A stretch of DNA of 64,000 nt from Acidobacteriota bacterium (lineage in GTDB: Bacteria > Acidobacteriota > Vicinamibacteria > Vicinamibacterales > CAVVIG01), in the NCBI GenBank assembly GCA_003222395.1, contig QHWB01000054.1:7032-71031 (forward strand), in the 5' to 3' direction. Positions 1 to 8,423 of this stretch are shown piece by piece; the stretch's first letter is position 1, and each line of letters begins with the position of its first letter. A program made the position numbers and the translations under genes. The notes under the pieces are model-generated. The model had not been told where the DNA came from. It searched no databases and was given only the letters and a program-made list of their open reading frames with translations.

Positions 1-1
1 T

Positions 2-472
2 GCGGTACTAAACGATCTTGCGAGCGCGTACCTGCTGCCCGTGATCGATGTCGGCGTGCGGGTCGGCACACGCGGTGACCGCGTGCTCAGCGGACTGCTC
101 GCGGAGGTGAGGATATTGACTGCCGCGACGCCGTGCCTCTGGTGTCGCAAGACGATCAGCGCCGATGCCATCCGGGTCGAAAACCTACCGGCAGCCGAAC
201 GCGAACGACTGCGGCGGGAAGGATACGTTGTCGGCGGCACCGACACACCCGCCGCAAGCGTCGTTGCATTGACGGTTTTAGGAGCGGGATTGGCGACTTG
301 CGCACTGATCGGCCTGTTTGCTGAAGATGCCGCGGTGGCGCCGGCGGGATATTGGGTGGACGGTCTGTTGGGCGACGCTCGCGAAACAGCCACGAGTGCG
401 CCCAGGGCAGATTGCTGGTGTCGCAGCCGCATTGCATTCGGGGACGCTGCCGCTCCTCCGTTCATCGCGTAG
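2..472 (+). CDS. ThiF/E1-like adenylyltransferase, C-terminal part (5' end outside window)
   Basis: The reading frame is open from the left edge, so only about 156 C-terminal residues are present. The visible part starts inside the Rossmann domain (ND..SAYLLPVIDVGVRVG), followed by the segment that carries a CxxC pair (CLWC) and a motif like EGYVVGG, then a hydrophobic stretch near residues 85-100 of the visible part and a terminal CWC. This order (PVIDVGVR, CLWC, P-S/A-V hydrophobic helix, terminal CxC) is what I know from E1-like ThiF/MoeB/HesA-family enzymes that adenylate the C terminus of a ubiquitin-like protein; the Cys pairs would bind zinc. The ATP-binding residues lie outside the window. 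Its neighbours are accessory genes, so a role in a ubiquitin-like defence or conjugation system is possible but inferred. Confidence 0.75.
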   Translation, partial: AVLNDLASAYLLPVIDVGVRVGTRGDRVLSGLLAEVRILTAATPCLWCRKTISADAIRVENLPAAERERLRREGYVVGGTDTPAASVVALTVLGAGLATCALIGLFAEDAAVAPAGYWVDGLLGDARETATSAPRADCWCRSRIAFGDAAAPPFIA

Positions 473-574
473 CCGTTCCGGTGAGGCGGTGGCGTTGCTC
501 ACACGCCGAGCGGACAGGCCTGGACCTTTGCGTCGGACATCTCACGGCCGACCCGGCCCCGATCTCATTGAGCT

Positions 575-1140
575 CTAGCTTTGACGTCCGATGGCGTTGA
601 GCGTTCGAGGCTTGCCAATAAGGTCGTCGACGTGACTCTCGTTGCCCTTCAGAAACTGTTTCGCACTACGCACGACCTCCGACAGGAAATGATTCTTCAC
701 TGATATCTGTTTGCGGAATTCCCGCGCCGAGAAGGTGGTGACACTAACCTCTCGTCCGAGCCGCCTCTCGGCTTTTCTTAGTACGGGAGCGAGGTCCGCG
801 AGGCCCACGTCGCCCACTACCAGGACGTCGCTGTCGCTGATCGCATGTTCCTGGCCACGGGCCACCGAGCACCACGCCGGCGGTCTTTTCGATCAGTCCA
901 TGCAGCTCGGGGAACCACGGCGATCGATTATCGGCCTTGAGTATGCCAGTGGCCCTTCCCGACGCGTCTGGAGAATCCCGCGCTGAACAAGCGCCCTAAG
1001 TTCGCCCTAAGTTCCCTCTGCAGGCTCGACGGAGTCCTCCTGAGAAACCGCGCCAACTCGGACAAGTCCCACCACTTGTCAGGCTGCAACAGCGTAGCTG
1101 AGAGCACCTCCAGCCGGACGGCAGGAAATAACGCGGCAAG
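575..1140 (-). pseudogene. decayed winged-helix + MNT nucleotidyltransferase gene
   Basis: The 3' part (865 down to 575) reads cleanly as the end of a minimal nucleotidyltransferase: a remnant of the GSxARGxxxxxSDxD motif (VARGQEHAISDSDVLVVG) and a tail of NHFL and AKQFLKG. Upstream on the same strand the N-terminal winged helix is recognisable (LSELARFLRRTPSSLQREL) and so is a linker (NRSPWFPELHGLIEKTAG), but these lie in three different frames. An 11-bp tandem duplication (AACTTAGGGCG twice, about 994-1015) breaks the HTH, a second shift follows it, and about 20 codons before the ARG motif are deleted, which removes the first half of the catalytic motif. No start codon is left in the HTH frame. 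Intact relatives are about 200-residue wHTH-MNT proteins, which are self-regulating antitoxin or regulator-like nucleotidyltransferases. It can no longer be functional as a full protein. Confidence 0.7.
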
Positions 1141-1142
1141 GC

Positions 1143-1179
1143 TTACGCATTACGCGTAAATTATTCGCAAAATGCATAA
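1143..1179. promoter_or_regulatory. AT-rich inverted repeat, possible operator
   Basis: TTACGCAT (1143-1150) and ATGCATAA (1172-1179) form an inverted pair with one mismatch around a perfect 10-bp palindrome, TTACGCGTAA (1150-1159). It sits directly upstream of the decayed wHTH-MNT gene on the minus strand, in a pocket of AT-rich sequence. A regulator-binding site or promoter region is an inference from symmetry and position only. Confidence 0.35.
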
Positions 1180-1437
1180 GTAATCCACCCGGGTGTCGTT
1201 AGACTGCTCTCGTGACCCGCAGCCGACAGGTCGCCGCGCCGACAAGAATCGGCGAGCGTCCGATAGCAAAGCATCGGGCTAGGGGAATCGCGCGGGTACG
1301 CCGACGCCTCGTGCCGCGAATTCCAGGAAACGCCCACGGCGGATTTTGGAGCGGTCGCGTCCCGGGAGGTCAGGATTCCCTAAACGTGACAAGAGACGCG
1401 GAGTGCGCTGTACGATGTGTGGATGGACGGCCCTATC

Positions 1438-2157
1438 ATGTCGAGAAGCTCAGGCAACGTCTTCGCGGAGTTGGGTATCACCGAGCCGGATGTTGAACTC
1501 GCAAAGGCGGATCTGGCGATACGGATCCATCGACTCGCCGAGCAACGACGGCTAACAACAAAGGAAGCGGCTGCGCTCCTAAAAGTACCGGAGTCGGATC
1601 TGACGGGACTCTTCCAGGGAAGACTCGCGACCTGTTCGCTCGACCAGCTCCTGCGGATGTTGACATGGCTTGGCGACGACGTCGAGATTCTTATCAGACC
1701 ACGGCTTCAGCGGACGAAGCGAGGCGCCCTCCGGGTACTCGAGGCCGCAGCCGTTGAGAAGCCAGACGATTTCGCGCCCGTCCGCAGCGGACGGGGCAAG
1801 CGACGATTGATACCAACCGCGCCGTCTGCCGGTCAGCCCGACGCTTCGAACGAGGACGCGACGAGCAGCCGCCTGGCGTCGACGGACACGCCGAGGGACG
1901 ACAGGCAACTCCTCGACAAGCATGCGGTCGAGAAGATGACGTCGCTCGACATCACGACGATCTACCGCAAGATGAGCGGCGGTACGTTCCCGCAACCCGT
2001 AAGGGTCGGCCGGCGTCGCGTTGCTTGGCGAGCGTCGGACATCATTCGATGGCAGCAGGACCTCGAGGTCGGAACGGAGACCGCGAGGTGGCGAGCAATG
2101 AGGTCGCGTGAAGAGGGCCCGCCATCAGGAGGAAAAGCGCGTCGAGGCCGCAGATGA
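1438..2157 (+). CDS. fusion regulator: HigA-type XRE HTH + AlpA-type DNA-binding domain
   Basis: A protein of 239 residues when started at the ATG before SRSSGNVFAELG; ATG 1423 and GTG 1417 are alternatives and no strong Shine-Dalgarno decides. Residues about 1-90 match the HigA/HTH_37 pattern of XRE antitoxins: SSGNVFAELG, an ELAKADLAIRIHRL helix, a TTKEAAALL recognition region, then LDQLLRMLTWLGDDVEI. After a charged linker of about 65 residues, residues about 155-210 match AlpA/excisionase-like MerR-fold domains: LLDKHAVEKMTSLDITTIYR, FPQPVRVG and WRASDIIRW. The two domains are normally separate proteins: HigA is an antitoxin and autorepressor, AlpA a phage or island activator and directionality factor. 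No recognisable HigB toxin lies next to it. A regulator of the surrounding island is likely, inferred from the domains. Confidence 0.7.
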   Translation: MSRSSGNVFAELGITEPDVELAKADLAIRIHRLAEQRRLTTKEAAALLKVPESDLTGLFQGRLATCSLDQLLRMLTWLGDDVEILIRPRLQRTKRGALRVLEAAAVEKPDDFAPVRSGRGKRRLIPTAPSAGQPDASNEDATSSRLASTDTPRDDRQLLDKHAVEKMTSLDITTIYRKMSGGTFPQPVRVGRRRVAWRASDIIRWQQDLEVGTETARWRAMRSREEGPPSGGKARRGRR

Positions 2158-2453
2158 AGCCAAACGGAGGCTTCTCCGCGCGGCACAATCCAGGACAGCA
2201 CGCACTGCAACCAGGTGCGCCGCTTTCTAGTGAGCTCCCGCGTCACACTTCCCGGCGGCGTGTCGTCGCTTATCTTAGCGGAGGGTGACCAGCCGACCGA
2301 TGAACGTGTCCGTCGGCAGCGCTACCAAAGGCTCCTAATTCACCCATTGATTGTCTTCCCCACGACAAAGCGCAGCTCCAAGGAACGGACTGGCACCCTG
2401 CCTTCACATCTCGCCTCGAAGCATTTCATCAACACGACGCGCAGTCCAGCAGG
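2158..2453. other. intergenic, no gene seen
   Basis: This stretch lies between two convergent genes. I see no convincing coding sequence, RNA or clear terminator hairpin in it. Confidence 0.5.
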
Positions 2454-5400
2454 TCACAACCCCTCTGCATGCAGCGACTCCAGCGAAACGACTTCCATTC
2501 CGATGTTGCGGAGGTGCGCCACAAACAAAGGTTCGTCAACAACGAATATGCCTCTGGCTGTCCACCCGTCTGGATCGTCCTCGTTGAAGTGGCGCAGGAT
2601 GGCTGGCAGATTCTGGCGGATCCAGATGAGGCGCTTGCCATGGCGCGTAACGGTCTTTCCCTCAGAGTTATCGGCTCCGCGCATTAGGCCCTCAAGCTGG
2701 TTCGCCAACTCCTGGGGCGTCCGTGCAAGTGCGAGGTCCTTGCACTCAATTGCTGTAAGGAGTTTTGCTGCTCGGTCGATGGCGAGCACGTCGATGTCGC
2801 CACGCTCCAATGGCATTCGTACCTCGCCGAAATCGCTGATTCGGACTCGAACGATTCGGCCTGGGCGCTCGATCAACTTAGCGACCTCGTCGGTGAATTG
2901 ATCGCCGCGAACATCGTTCATCTCCGAAATCGCTGTGCGCATTTCCGGCGAGCTCGCGACCAGGCGACCTTGAGCACAGATCATCCCTAGGTATCCTGTC
3001 GCATGGAACAAGTGCCGAAATCCCCACATCAACCGCTCGTCGCCGTTATGACGGATCTGCAGGAACGGTCGCCGCAAATACGAGAGCGCTCGCCCAAACT
3101 TCCACGGATAGACATCCCTGAGCTTAAAGGACGCTCCGGGAACCAAGAAATCTCGACGCGGCACCATCGTGAGTTGATCGATGATGCGTGCGACTTTTTC
3201 CGTTGGCCAAGAGAGCGTCGTGGCGATCTGATCCACCAATTCCGCTCGAGCCATGAGGCCGACCGAATGTCTGGACAAACGCGGTATGTCGACCGCCGCG
3301 ATCATGACGTCGAAGAATTCTGCGAGCGTGGCGCCAAACTCGGCCGTCGACGCTTCGGCGAATCGTTCGAGCACACCCGTTGGACCATCGCCAGCACCCC
3401 GACGCCAATGACGTGGGAACTCTCGCAGAGATCGTCTCGCCACATCTGACGTGTACGCCGACATGTAAGCCTTCAGGCCTTCACTGAAGGCATCTCGCTC
3501 GATGCCCAACCGGCCTGAACCAAGAATCGAAAGGTGCGTGTCTGCGAGACCGAAATGCAGAAGGTCGCTGCTGAAGCCGAAATTTGTGATGTGATGGGAA
3601 ATCGCCAAGAGCCTGTCATACGTCGCGTCCGAAAGGACGCTCTCGCCATGCGGGGGCTGCGCTGCCACGAATTCGATCAGAAAGCGGCTCGCGAGGGCGG
3701 TTCTGCTACGTTCAGGAATCTCCTCCGCAATATCCCGTGCTACCTCCGGTACGTCTCGATAACACGCCAATCGCGTCGGAACGGTCAGGGAACGGTAGGC
3801 CGTCTGTTGGATCAACGATTCGTGGCGCCGAACAAGTGTCTCGAGCGCTCCGGCAGGGTCCAGGCGAGCGACTTCCTCACGCAGCAGCTCATAGAAGAAG
3901 GCGACGCTTTCATTTAGCACCGCTCGGCGGTCCTGGATAGCGTCGATTGGTCCTATGGGTCTCGCTTTGACCGTTCTGAGATGTTCACCGAGATCGTCGA
4001 GGAGACCGTCAACATCTCGATTCTGAAGTAGACCCTCTGCACGCAGATCTGCGTCGTCCAGATCCGGCGCTCGATCGATTTGCAGGAAGAACATCTGCTT
4101 CTTGGGTCCCAACGGAGCGAACTCGTCGACGAGCTGCGCCACTGCTGCCGCTTCGAGATTGACTGCACTGGGCGTCTGACCTACCACCGATAGAATCGCG
4201 GAAAGCACGCCGCGTTCACCGGCATTGTCAGCGCGCAGGAACAGCGGAACCGCCGTCGGATTAAATCGAACGGTGACGGTACTCCCCTCGACCGCTGCAT
4301 CGAATGGCTGCTCTCCCGAATTGTGCTGAGCGGCGTTCAAGACGTTGGATCCGATTTCGATGTTGACGGACAGCGCCACTTGCGGCGCGCCGACGGCGAA
4401 GTATCGATTCAGTCCTGGGGTGACCTGCCACATCCAGTAGGCCACACCCTGAACGACGTCATAGCAGAGCGAGCGCAAAGCGCGGGTGTCGGCGGCTTCG
4501 TACTGGGGCCCGAGAATCCAAATCGGAACTGTCGCGCCATCGACGAAGCAGGCTACGCGATCAGCGGCCCGGTCAAGATCTCCGTAGACCGGCACATCCG
4601 CATACAACATCTTGACGACGAAACTGGCATCGCTTCCTTGCTCATTGCGCTCCCAGTGAGGGTCGTAGCGGGATGCGACGTACTCTCTGGCACCCAAGCC
4701 AGTGCCGACTTCGACCATCAGTCCATCGGGGAGCTTTTCATCGCCAATGTAAAAGCTATGTTTGCGGCTGCGGTACAACTCGTACTCGTCAAGAAAGCTA
4801 GTCGCCTGAATGTGCGTCGTGTTCGAAAGGCGCGTGCGATCCTGCATGTACTTCCAGAGTGCGAGCGGCTGTCCGCCTTCGACGTATCCGAACGTTTCGA
4901 ACTCGGCAGCACGGAGAACCAGAGTCTGGGGCAGGTCGCCTTCGAGCCGCACGAAGTGCTCCCGACCCGCTCCCTGCACGACGACGAGCGTTGCCAGGTC
5001 GTTGATTCCGTGCTGTTGCGCCCGAGATGCGCCTTCAGCCGCACGCTTTGAGATAGTGGCGCCCAGTTCGTCGAGCGGCCATCGATCAAATATGACTTCT
5101 GGGCGATAGTTCGAAAACGGGTCAGTTAACAAGATGACCTGCGCCCACTTGTCGAGATCAAACTGGTACAGCGCCGCCCGTGAGTTCGGGATCTCGTCGA
5201 AGCTGGAGATCTTCGAAACTCTGTCCATTCCCAATTTCCGAGTCGAATCTGCAGTCGCCGCCCATACCGCTGCGCAGTACCGTTCACCGATGTCTTCAAT
5301 GGCTCCTGCGACTGACGCTGTTGACAGGATGCTGTGCCGCGCGGCTTCCAGCAACAGGCCAGGAAGCGCAACGACGTAGGCCTCGCCGTCGCGGACAATT

Positions 5401-6092
5401 GGTTTCGCGAGCAGAGCGCCCGTATGTTGATCGTAGGACGGCTGGACTGATCCAAACTCGACGGTCAAGGACGCCAACGCCGCCGATCCACCGACATCCG
5501 AAAGAAGCTGATCGAGCTCTCCTCGATCAAAGAGCACACAGCGCTGCAACCGACCCAATTCTCGCGTGGCGGGCACAATCGTGTGGCGACCTCGGTACTC
5601 AGCTCGTGTCCAACGACTCAATCCCGCTCGCCGGGCGAGTTCCGAGCTGAGACGAAGGACCGCGGCGATTGTGCGGTGGACTTCGATAAGACACTCGGAG
5701 TGTGGATGAAGTTCTGGTGCGATGTCGACGGCGCGGGTCAGCTGGTGGAACGTGAATAGGGCGTCATCGCTGATGCCAGGAAATACGACGCATGGCTGCC
5801 CCCGCCATACCAAAGGCGCGGTAAAGTGCCACTCGGGAGGATCTTCACGACGAACGATGGCGAAGTCAGCCAGGGGCTCGGTGTTCGTCAGCCGCTGCAG
5901 CGTACCTCCGGTGGCCTTTTTGCCGGTGCGCTGCACCTGGTGAGTGGCAATGGCGTGCGCGAGTACTTCCAGTCGAACCGTGCTGCTAAGGTTGCCCGGA
6001 ATGAGTTGAAGAGCCGCGACCGATACGAGCAAGTCCAACGCGTCGAACGGACGCACGGCCGCGGTGATTTTGCGAAACAACTCGTCGTTCAT
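2454..6092 (-). CDS. large protein of unknown function with C-terminal PD-(D/E)XK-like nuclease motif
   Basis: An uninterrupted protein of 1,212 residues. The ATG at 6092 is preceded by GGTGGAG at good spacing. I recognise no family for most of its length; it is soluble, with no signal peptide or membrane segments. Near the C terminus (about residues 1097-1117) it has GDIDVLAID, a short loop and a strand ending IECKD. That is the D...(D/E)xK arrangement of restriction-endonuclease-fold nucleases, here with Glu-Cys-Lys. A single large protein with a terminal nuclease, next to a ThiF-type enzyme and an island regulator, is consistent with anti-phage defence, but this is inference. Codon use is clearly less GC-rich than in the polysaccharide genes. 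It stands alone; the next gene on this strand begins about 125 bases upstream. Confidence 0.7.
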   Translation of the reverse strand: MNDELFRKITAAVRPFDALDLLVSVAALQLIPGNLSSTVRLEVLAHAIATHQVQRTGKKATGGTLQRLTNTEPLADFAIVRREDPPEWHFTAPLVWRGQPCVVFPGISDDALFTFHQLTRAVDIAPELHPHSECLIEVHRTIAAVLRLSSELARRAGLSRWTRAEYRGRHTIVPATRELGRLQRCVLFDRGELDQLLSDVGGSAALASLTVEFGSVQPSYDQHTGALLAKPIVRDGEAYVVALPGLLLEAARHSILSTASVAGAIEDIGERYCAAVWAATADSTRKLGMDRVSKISSFDEIPNSRAALYQFDLDKWAQVILLTDPFSNYRPEVIFDRWPLDELGATISKRAAEGASRAQQHGINDLATLVVVQGAGREHFVRLEGDLPQTLVLRAAEFETFGYVEGGQPLALWKYMQDRTRLSNTTHIQATSFLDEYELYRSRKHSFYIGDEKLPDGLMVEVGTGLGAREYVASRYDPHWERNEQGSDASFVVKMLYADVPVYGDLDRAADRVACFVDGATVPIWILGPQYEAADTRALRSLCYDVVQGVAYWMWQVTPGLNRYFAVGAPQVALSVNIEIGSNVLNAAQHNSGEQPFDAAVEGSTVTVRFNPTAVPLFLRADNAGERGVLSAILSVVGQTPSAVNLEAAAVAQLVDEFAPLGPKKQMFFLQIDRAPDLDDADLRAEGLLQNRDVDGLLDDLGEHLRTVKARPIGPIDAIQDRRAVLNESVAFFYELLREEVARLDPAGALETLVRRHESLIQQTAYRSLTVPTRLACYRDVPEVARDIAEEIPERSRTALASRFLIEFVAAQPPHGESVLSDATYDRLLAISHHITNFGFSSDLLHFGLADTHLSILGSGRLGIERDAFSEGLKAYMSAYTSDVARRSLREFPRHWRRGAGDGPTGVLERFAEASTAEFGATLAEFFDVMIAAVDIPRLSRHSVGLMARAELVDQIATTLSWPTEKVARIIDQLTMVPRRDFLVPGASFKLRDVYPWKFGRALSYLRRPFLQIRHNGDERLMWGFRHLFHATGYLGMICAQGRLVASSPEMRTAISEMNDVRGDQFTDEVAKLIERPGRIVRVRISDFGEVRMPLERGDIDVLAIDRAAKLLTAIECKDLALARTPQELANQLEGLMRGADNSEGKTVTRHGKRLIWIRQNLPAILRHFNEDDPDGWTARGIFVVDEPLFVAHLRNIGMEVVSLESLHAEGL

Positions 6093-6217
6093 TCAGCTCC
6101 ACCGCCGTTCCCGCCTTTCCGACCGGACCAGCATCAGCGGGGCTCACAGGGGTCCCTTCTGTAGGCGGCCTCAACGTATCGAAGCAGGCTAACCGATGTT
6201 GTCACCGTCGGCAGTCC

Positions 6218-6685
6218 TTATCGTCGATCGAAGCGACGCGTTTGCTCCCGGACCAGTCCCGTCCTCGGATGCACGTACAAACCGACAATGGGCGAACCCG
6301 AGAGGCGAAATCTTCGGTTGTTGCTGTACGCCCGACCATCCGGCCCGATGTAGCAGTGGGTCTCGATTTCCCACATCACGTGATCCCAGATGTGCGAACC
6401 GGACACGCTGCGCCGATCGAGCTTCTGCGAGAGCTCGCCGTGCACCTTGTTCCACGGCCTGCCGATGCAGGAGCGCAGATACCGCTTCAGCGGGTTGATC
6501 AGGTCGGAGAATTCCTTCGCATTCCAGCCGTACTGACGGCCGCGGCTGATCGGCAGCCGCATCGGCTCGTCGTAGTCGGCGTCTGGATCGTAGCGGCGGA
6601 TTGGGCGTCCGGTTGTTTTCTTGCTCTTCTCGGCGTGACCGCGTCGTGGACGCTCGGTCACAACCTTGGCCATGTCGCCACGCAT
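6218..6685 (-). CDS. small basic conserved protein of unknown function
   Basis: The ATG at 6685 (MRGDMAKV) is chosen because GGAGG lies about 10 bases upstream; a longer form starting at 6775 has no such site. The 155-residue product begins with a basic, probably disordered tail and continues with GRPWNKVHGELSQKLDRRS, WDHVMWEIE, RFRLSG and LYVHPRTGLVRE. This resembles small hypothetical proteins I have seen in acidobacteria and planctomycetes, with a conserved GRPWxKV core and a terminal LYVxPxTGLLR. No function is known to me. It may share transcription with the large gene downstream. Confidence 0.55.
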   Translation of the reverse strand: MRGDMAKVVTERPRRGHAEKSKKTTGRPIRRYDPDADYDEPMRLPISRGRQYGWNAKEFSDLINPLKRYLRSCIGRPWNKVHGELSQKLDRRSVSGSHIWDHVMWEIETHCYIGPDGRAYSNNRRFRLSGSPIVGLYVHPRTGLVREQTRRFDRR

Positions 6686-6788
6686 GCGTAAACTACCTCC
6701 AGGCCAGCCGACCAGAATAGCAGAAACGCACTCTGCGCAATCGCCAATTCTTAGCGTTCGCCGCGGTGATCGCATGTACGCTTAACCG

Positions 6789-7598
6789 ATGTCAGCCGCG
6801 TCGCCGCTGGCCGCCGCACAGCGTCTGTTGCTCTCGAATCAGACGACCCTCACATATCGACAGACTGTCGTTCCAGCGTGTCGCCACTGCAACAGCGAGC
6901 GGCTGGCGCCACTTGAGCGCCGTATTCAGGACAACACGGCGTCCGCACGCGACTACTTTCTTTGGGCGCTGAAGATTACGACCGGTCTGAGCTACCGAGA
7001 CTCGACCCTGCCTCTCGACCGCAGTGATCCGGCTGCGGGCACCGTCGTGCCGCCGGATTCGTTTGTCGAGACAGCAGCGCTGCTCAAGCACGGGCTGCTC
7101 AGCCTGGATCGTCCAGGTTTCAGATTTTCGCCTGATCCATTTGGTTCGGTGATGTTTCTTCCGGCGGAGAGCAACGATTTCGCGCTGGTCGACGTGCCGC
7201 GGCCGTACCGGGCGCTCGCCATCGCATTGCCCGGCCGCGGTCACTTGGTGGTTTTGGCAGGCGACAGGGGCGTGCTCGCGACAATCTATGAGCGGCTCGG
7301 AAGCGCCAAGGCGCTCGAGCAGCTAGCGCCCGTGGCAGGTGCTCAGAGCCAACTCACCGGCATCATATTCGGGATGTTGATCTTGAGAAGCCATCTTGCG
7401 ATCCCGCGTGGAATACGCCTTGAGCGCGACGGAATGATTTCCGACCCCATACCGCGTCGAATCCCGACGATCTCGCAGGATCGCGTGCTGTACCGCGACA
7501 TCGCGGCGACGCTGCATATTGATGACGACGCCGCGGACCTCGCCTACGATCGATATGCAGAGATGTTCAGCGGCGGCGCGCACATGCGATGGCGCTAA
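6789..7598 (+). CDS. protein of unknown function with HNH-like CxxCN motif
   Basis: The 269-residue protein starts at the ATG just after an in-frame TAA, so no longer N terminus exists. Residues about 28-45 (VVPACRHCNSERLAPLE) look like the second half of an HNH endonuclease zinc knuckle (PACxxCNxxK). The expected first CxxC and the HH part are absent, so it is either a divergent or truncated HNH relative, or unrelated. The rest (DYFLWALKITTGLSYRDS, a central FRFSPDPFGSVMFLP, a C-terminal acidic tail) I do not recognise. It is transcribed divergently from the small gene at 6218-6685. Confidence 0.5.
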   Translation: MSAASPLAAAQRLLLSNQTTLTYRQTVVPACRHCNSERLAPLERRIQDNTASARDYFLWALKITTGLSYRDSTLPLDRSDPAAGTVVPPDSFVETAALLKHGLLSLDRPGFRFSPDPFGSVMFLPAESNDFALVDVPRPYRALAIALPGRGHLVVLAGDRGVLATIYERLGSAKALEQLAPVAGAQSQLTGIIFGMLILRSHLAIPRGIRLERDGMISDPIPRRIPTISQDRVLYRDIAATLHIDDDAADLAYDRYAEMFSGGAHMRWR

Positions 7599-7702
7599 AT
7601 ATGATTAGGAGAACCGCGCTTGCGCCGGGCTGAAGGTCACAATTGGCCAGCGGTTCAGCGCCGACCCGGGTGTGACCTATATGTGACCTACAGATTGGAG
7701 AA

Positions 7703-7727
7703 GTGGTCGGGGCGACTGGATTCGAAC
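7703..7727 (-). repeat. degenerate tRNA 3' end, possible attachment-site scar (copy A)
   Basis: On the minus strand this reads GTTCGAATCCAGTCGCCCCG followed by ACCAC: a TpsiC loop, half a T stem and an acceptor end including CCA. There is no matching tRNA 5' half next to it. It matches copy B (7824-7849) at all but one position of the shared stretch and resembles the 3' end of the intact tRNA-Pro at 7992. Confidence 0.6.
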
Positions 7728-7823
7728 GCCGCGACCGGCTCCCTGTGCTGAAGGAGGGGGCCGCGCCGCCGACGTCCGCCAGACCGAAGCTGCTGCGGGT
7801 GGTTACCCGGGGAACCTTGAAAA

Positions 7824-7892
7824 GTGGTCGGGGTGACTGGATTCGAACCAGCGACCCCTGCGCCTAATGCGAAAAAGCTACCCCTTTCGGCG
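7824..7892 (-). pseudogene. degenerate tRNA-Pro-like 3' half (copy B), possible attachment-site scar
   Basis: The minus strand ends in CTGGTTCGAATCCAG, then TCACCCCGACCA: a full T arm and acceptor strand with CCA. Further 5' it keeps GGCGCAGGGG, as in the tRNA-Pro variable-loop side, but the D arm is missing and the 5' acceptor strand does not pair fully. The total is about 60 bases, too short for a working tRNA. Integrated elements commonly leave such partial 3' tRNA copies. Confidence 0.6.
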
Positions 7893-7991
7893 CCATGGAA
7901 CTTTTCTCTCTACCTGGAACGAGGTGTGCCTTAAGTGTGCCTGTAGCCCAAGCGGTGAATCGTGACGCTTTCAGCTATAGCTGCATTTTAT

Positions 7992-8068
7992 TGGTCGGGG
8001 CGGCCGGATTCGAACCGGCGGCCCCCTGCGCCCAAGGCAGGTGCGCTACCAGGCTGCGCTACGCCCCG
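7992..8068 (-). tRNA. tRNA-Pro (anticodon UGG)
   Basis: The 77 bases fold as a canonical tRNA. The acceptor CGGGGCG pairs with CGCCCCG; the D arm is GCGCAGCCTGGTAGCGC; the anticodon stem CCTGC/GCAGG encloses the loop CTTGGGC with anticodon TGG; the T arm is CCGGTTCGAATCCGG; the discriminator is A and CCA is encoded. Its 3' end points to the left, towards the accessory island and the two degenerate tRNA-end copies, which makes this gene the likely integration target. Confidence 0.95.
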
Positions 8069-8195
8069 ACTCTAGAGATCCTCAATTTTACTGCGGTTTC
8101 CCGCAGTTCGCCCATTCGCGTACTTCGCTTTCTTGGCGAAAATTGTCCCAGAACTGTCCCGAAACCCAATTCACTGTCCCAGAACTCCCGATTCA

Positions 8196-8423
8196 TCATC
8201 CGACTTGTCCCAAAACGCCCGCCGATTCGTTGGCCACACGATTGAGCTTCTGCAGCGCCTCGCGCTTCATCTGCAATTTCATCTGCGAGTACTTCTTGAA
8301 GACCTTCGCATCGCCCTGGCGGAGGAGGTGCGTGACCCACTCGTCGGCCACGCCGCCGGCGCTCAGGCGCGTCGCGTAGGTCGAGCGCAGATCGTAGAGG
8401 CGCGTGTTGAGGACATCAAGCAC
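8196..8423 (-). pseudogene. tyrosine recombinase (phage integrase), C-terminal fragment
   Basis: The 75 residues contain LYDLRSTYATRLSAGG, then VTHLLRQGDAKVFKKYSQMK, which matches the last catalytic block of tyrosine recombinases: the R of box II in DLRSTYAT and the nucleophilic Tyr of KKYS. The customary His before the Arg is Tyr-Asp here. Everything upstream of this block is missing; homology stops at about 8395, where a relaxase remnant on the other strand begins. It lies about 130 bases beyond the 5' end of tRNA-Pro. Confidence 0.7.

Noticed and set aside
1190-1416. A possible HigB/RelE toxin upstream of the HigA-like gene
   Set aside because: Fragments such as ASREVRI are suggestive but no frame gives a continuous toxin-like sequence; the similarity is too weak to annotate.
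7703-7892. Two additional functional tRNA genes
   Set aside because: Both copies lack a D arm and a pairing 5' acceptor strand, so only the gene at 7992-8068 folds as a tRNA.
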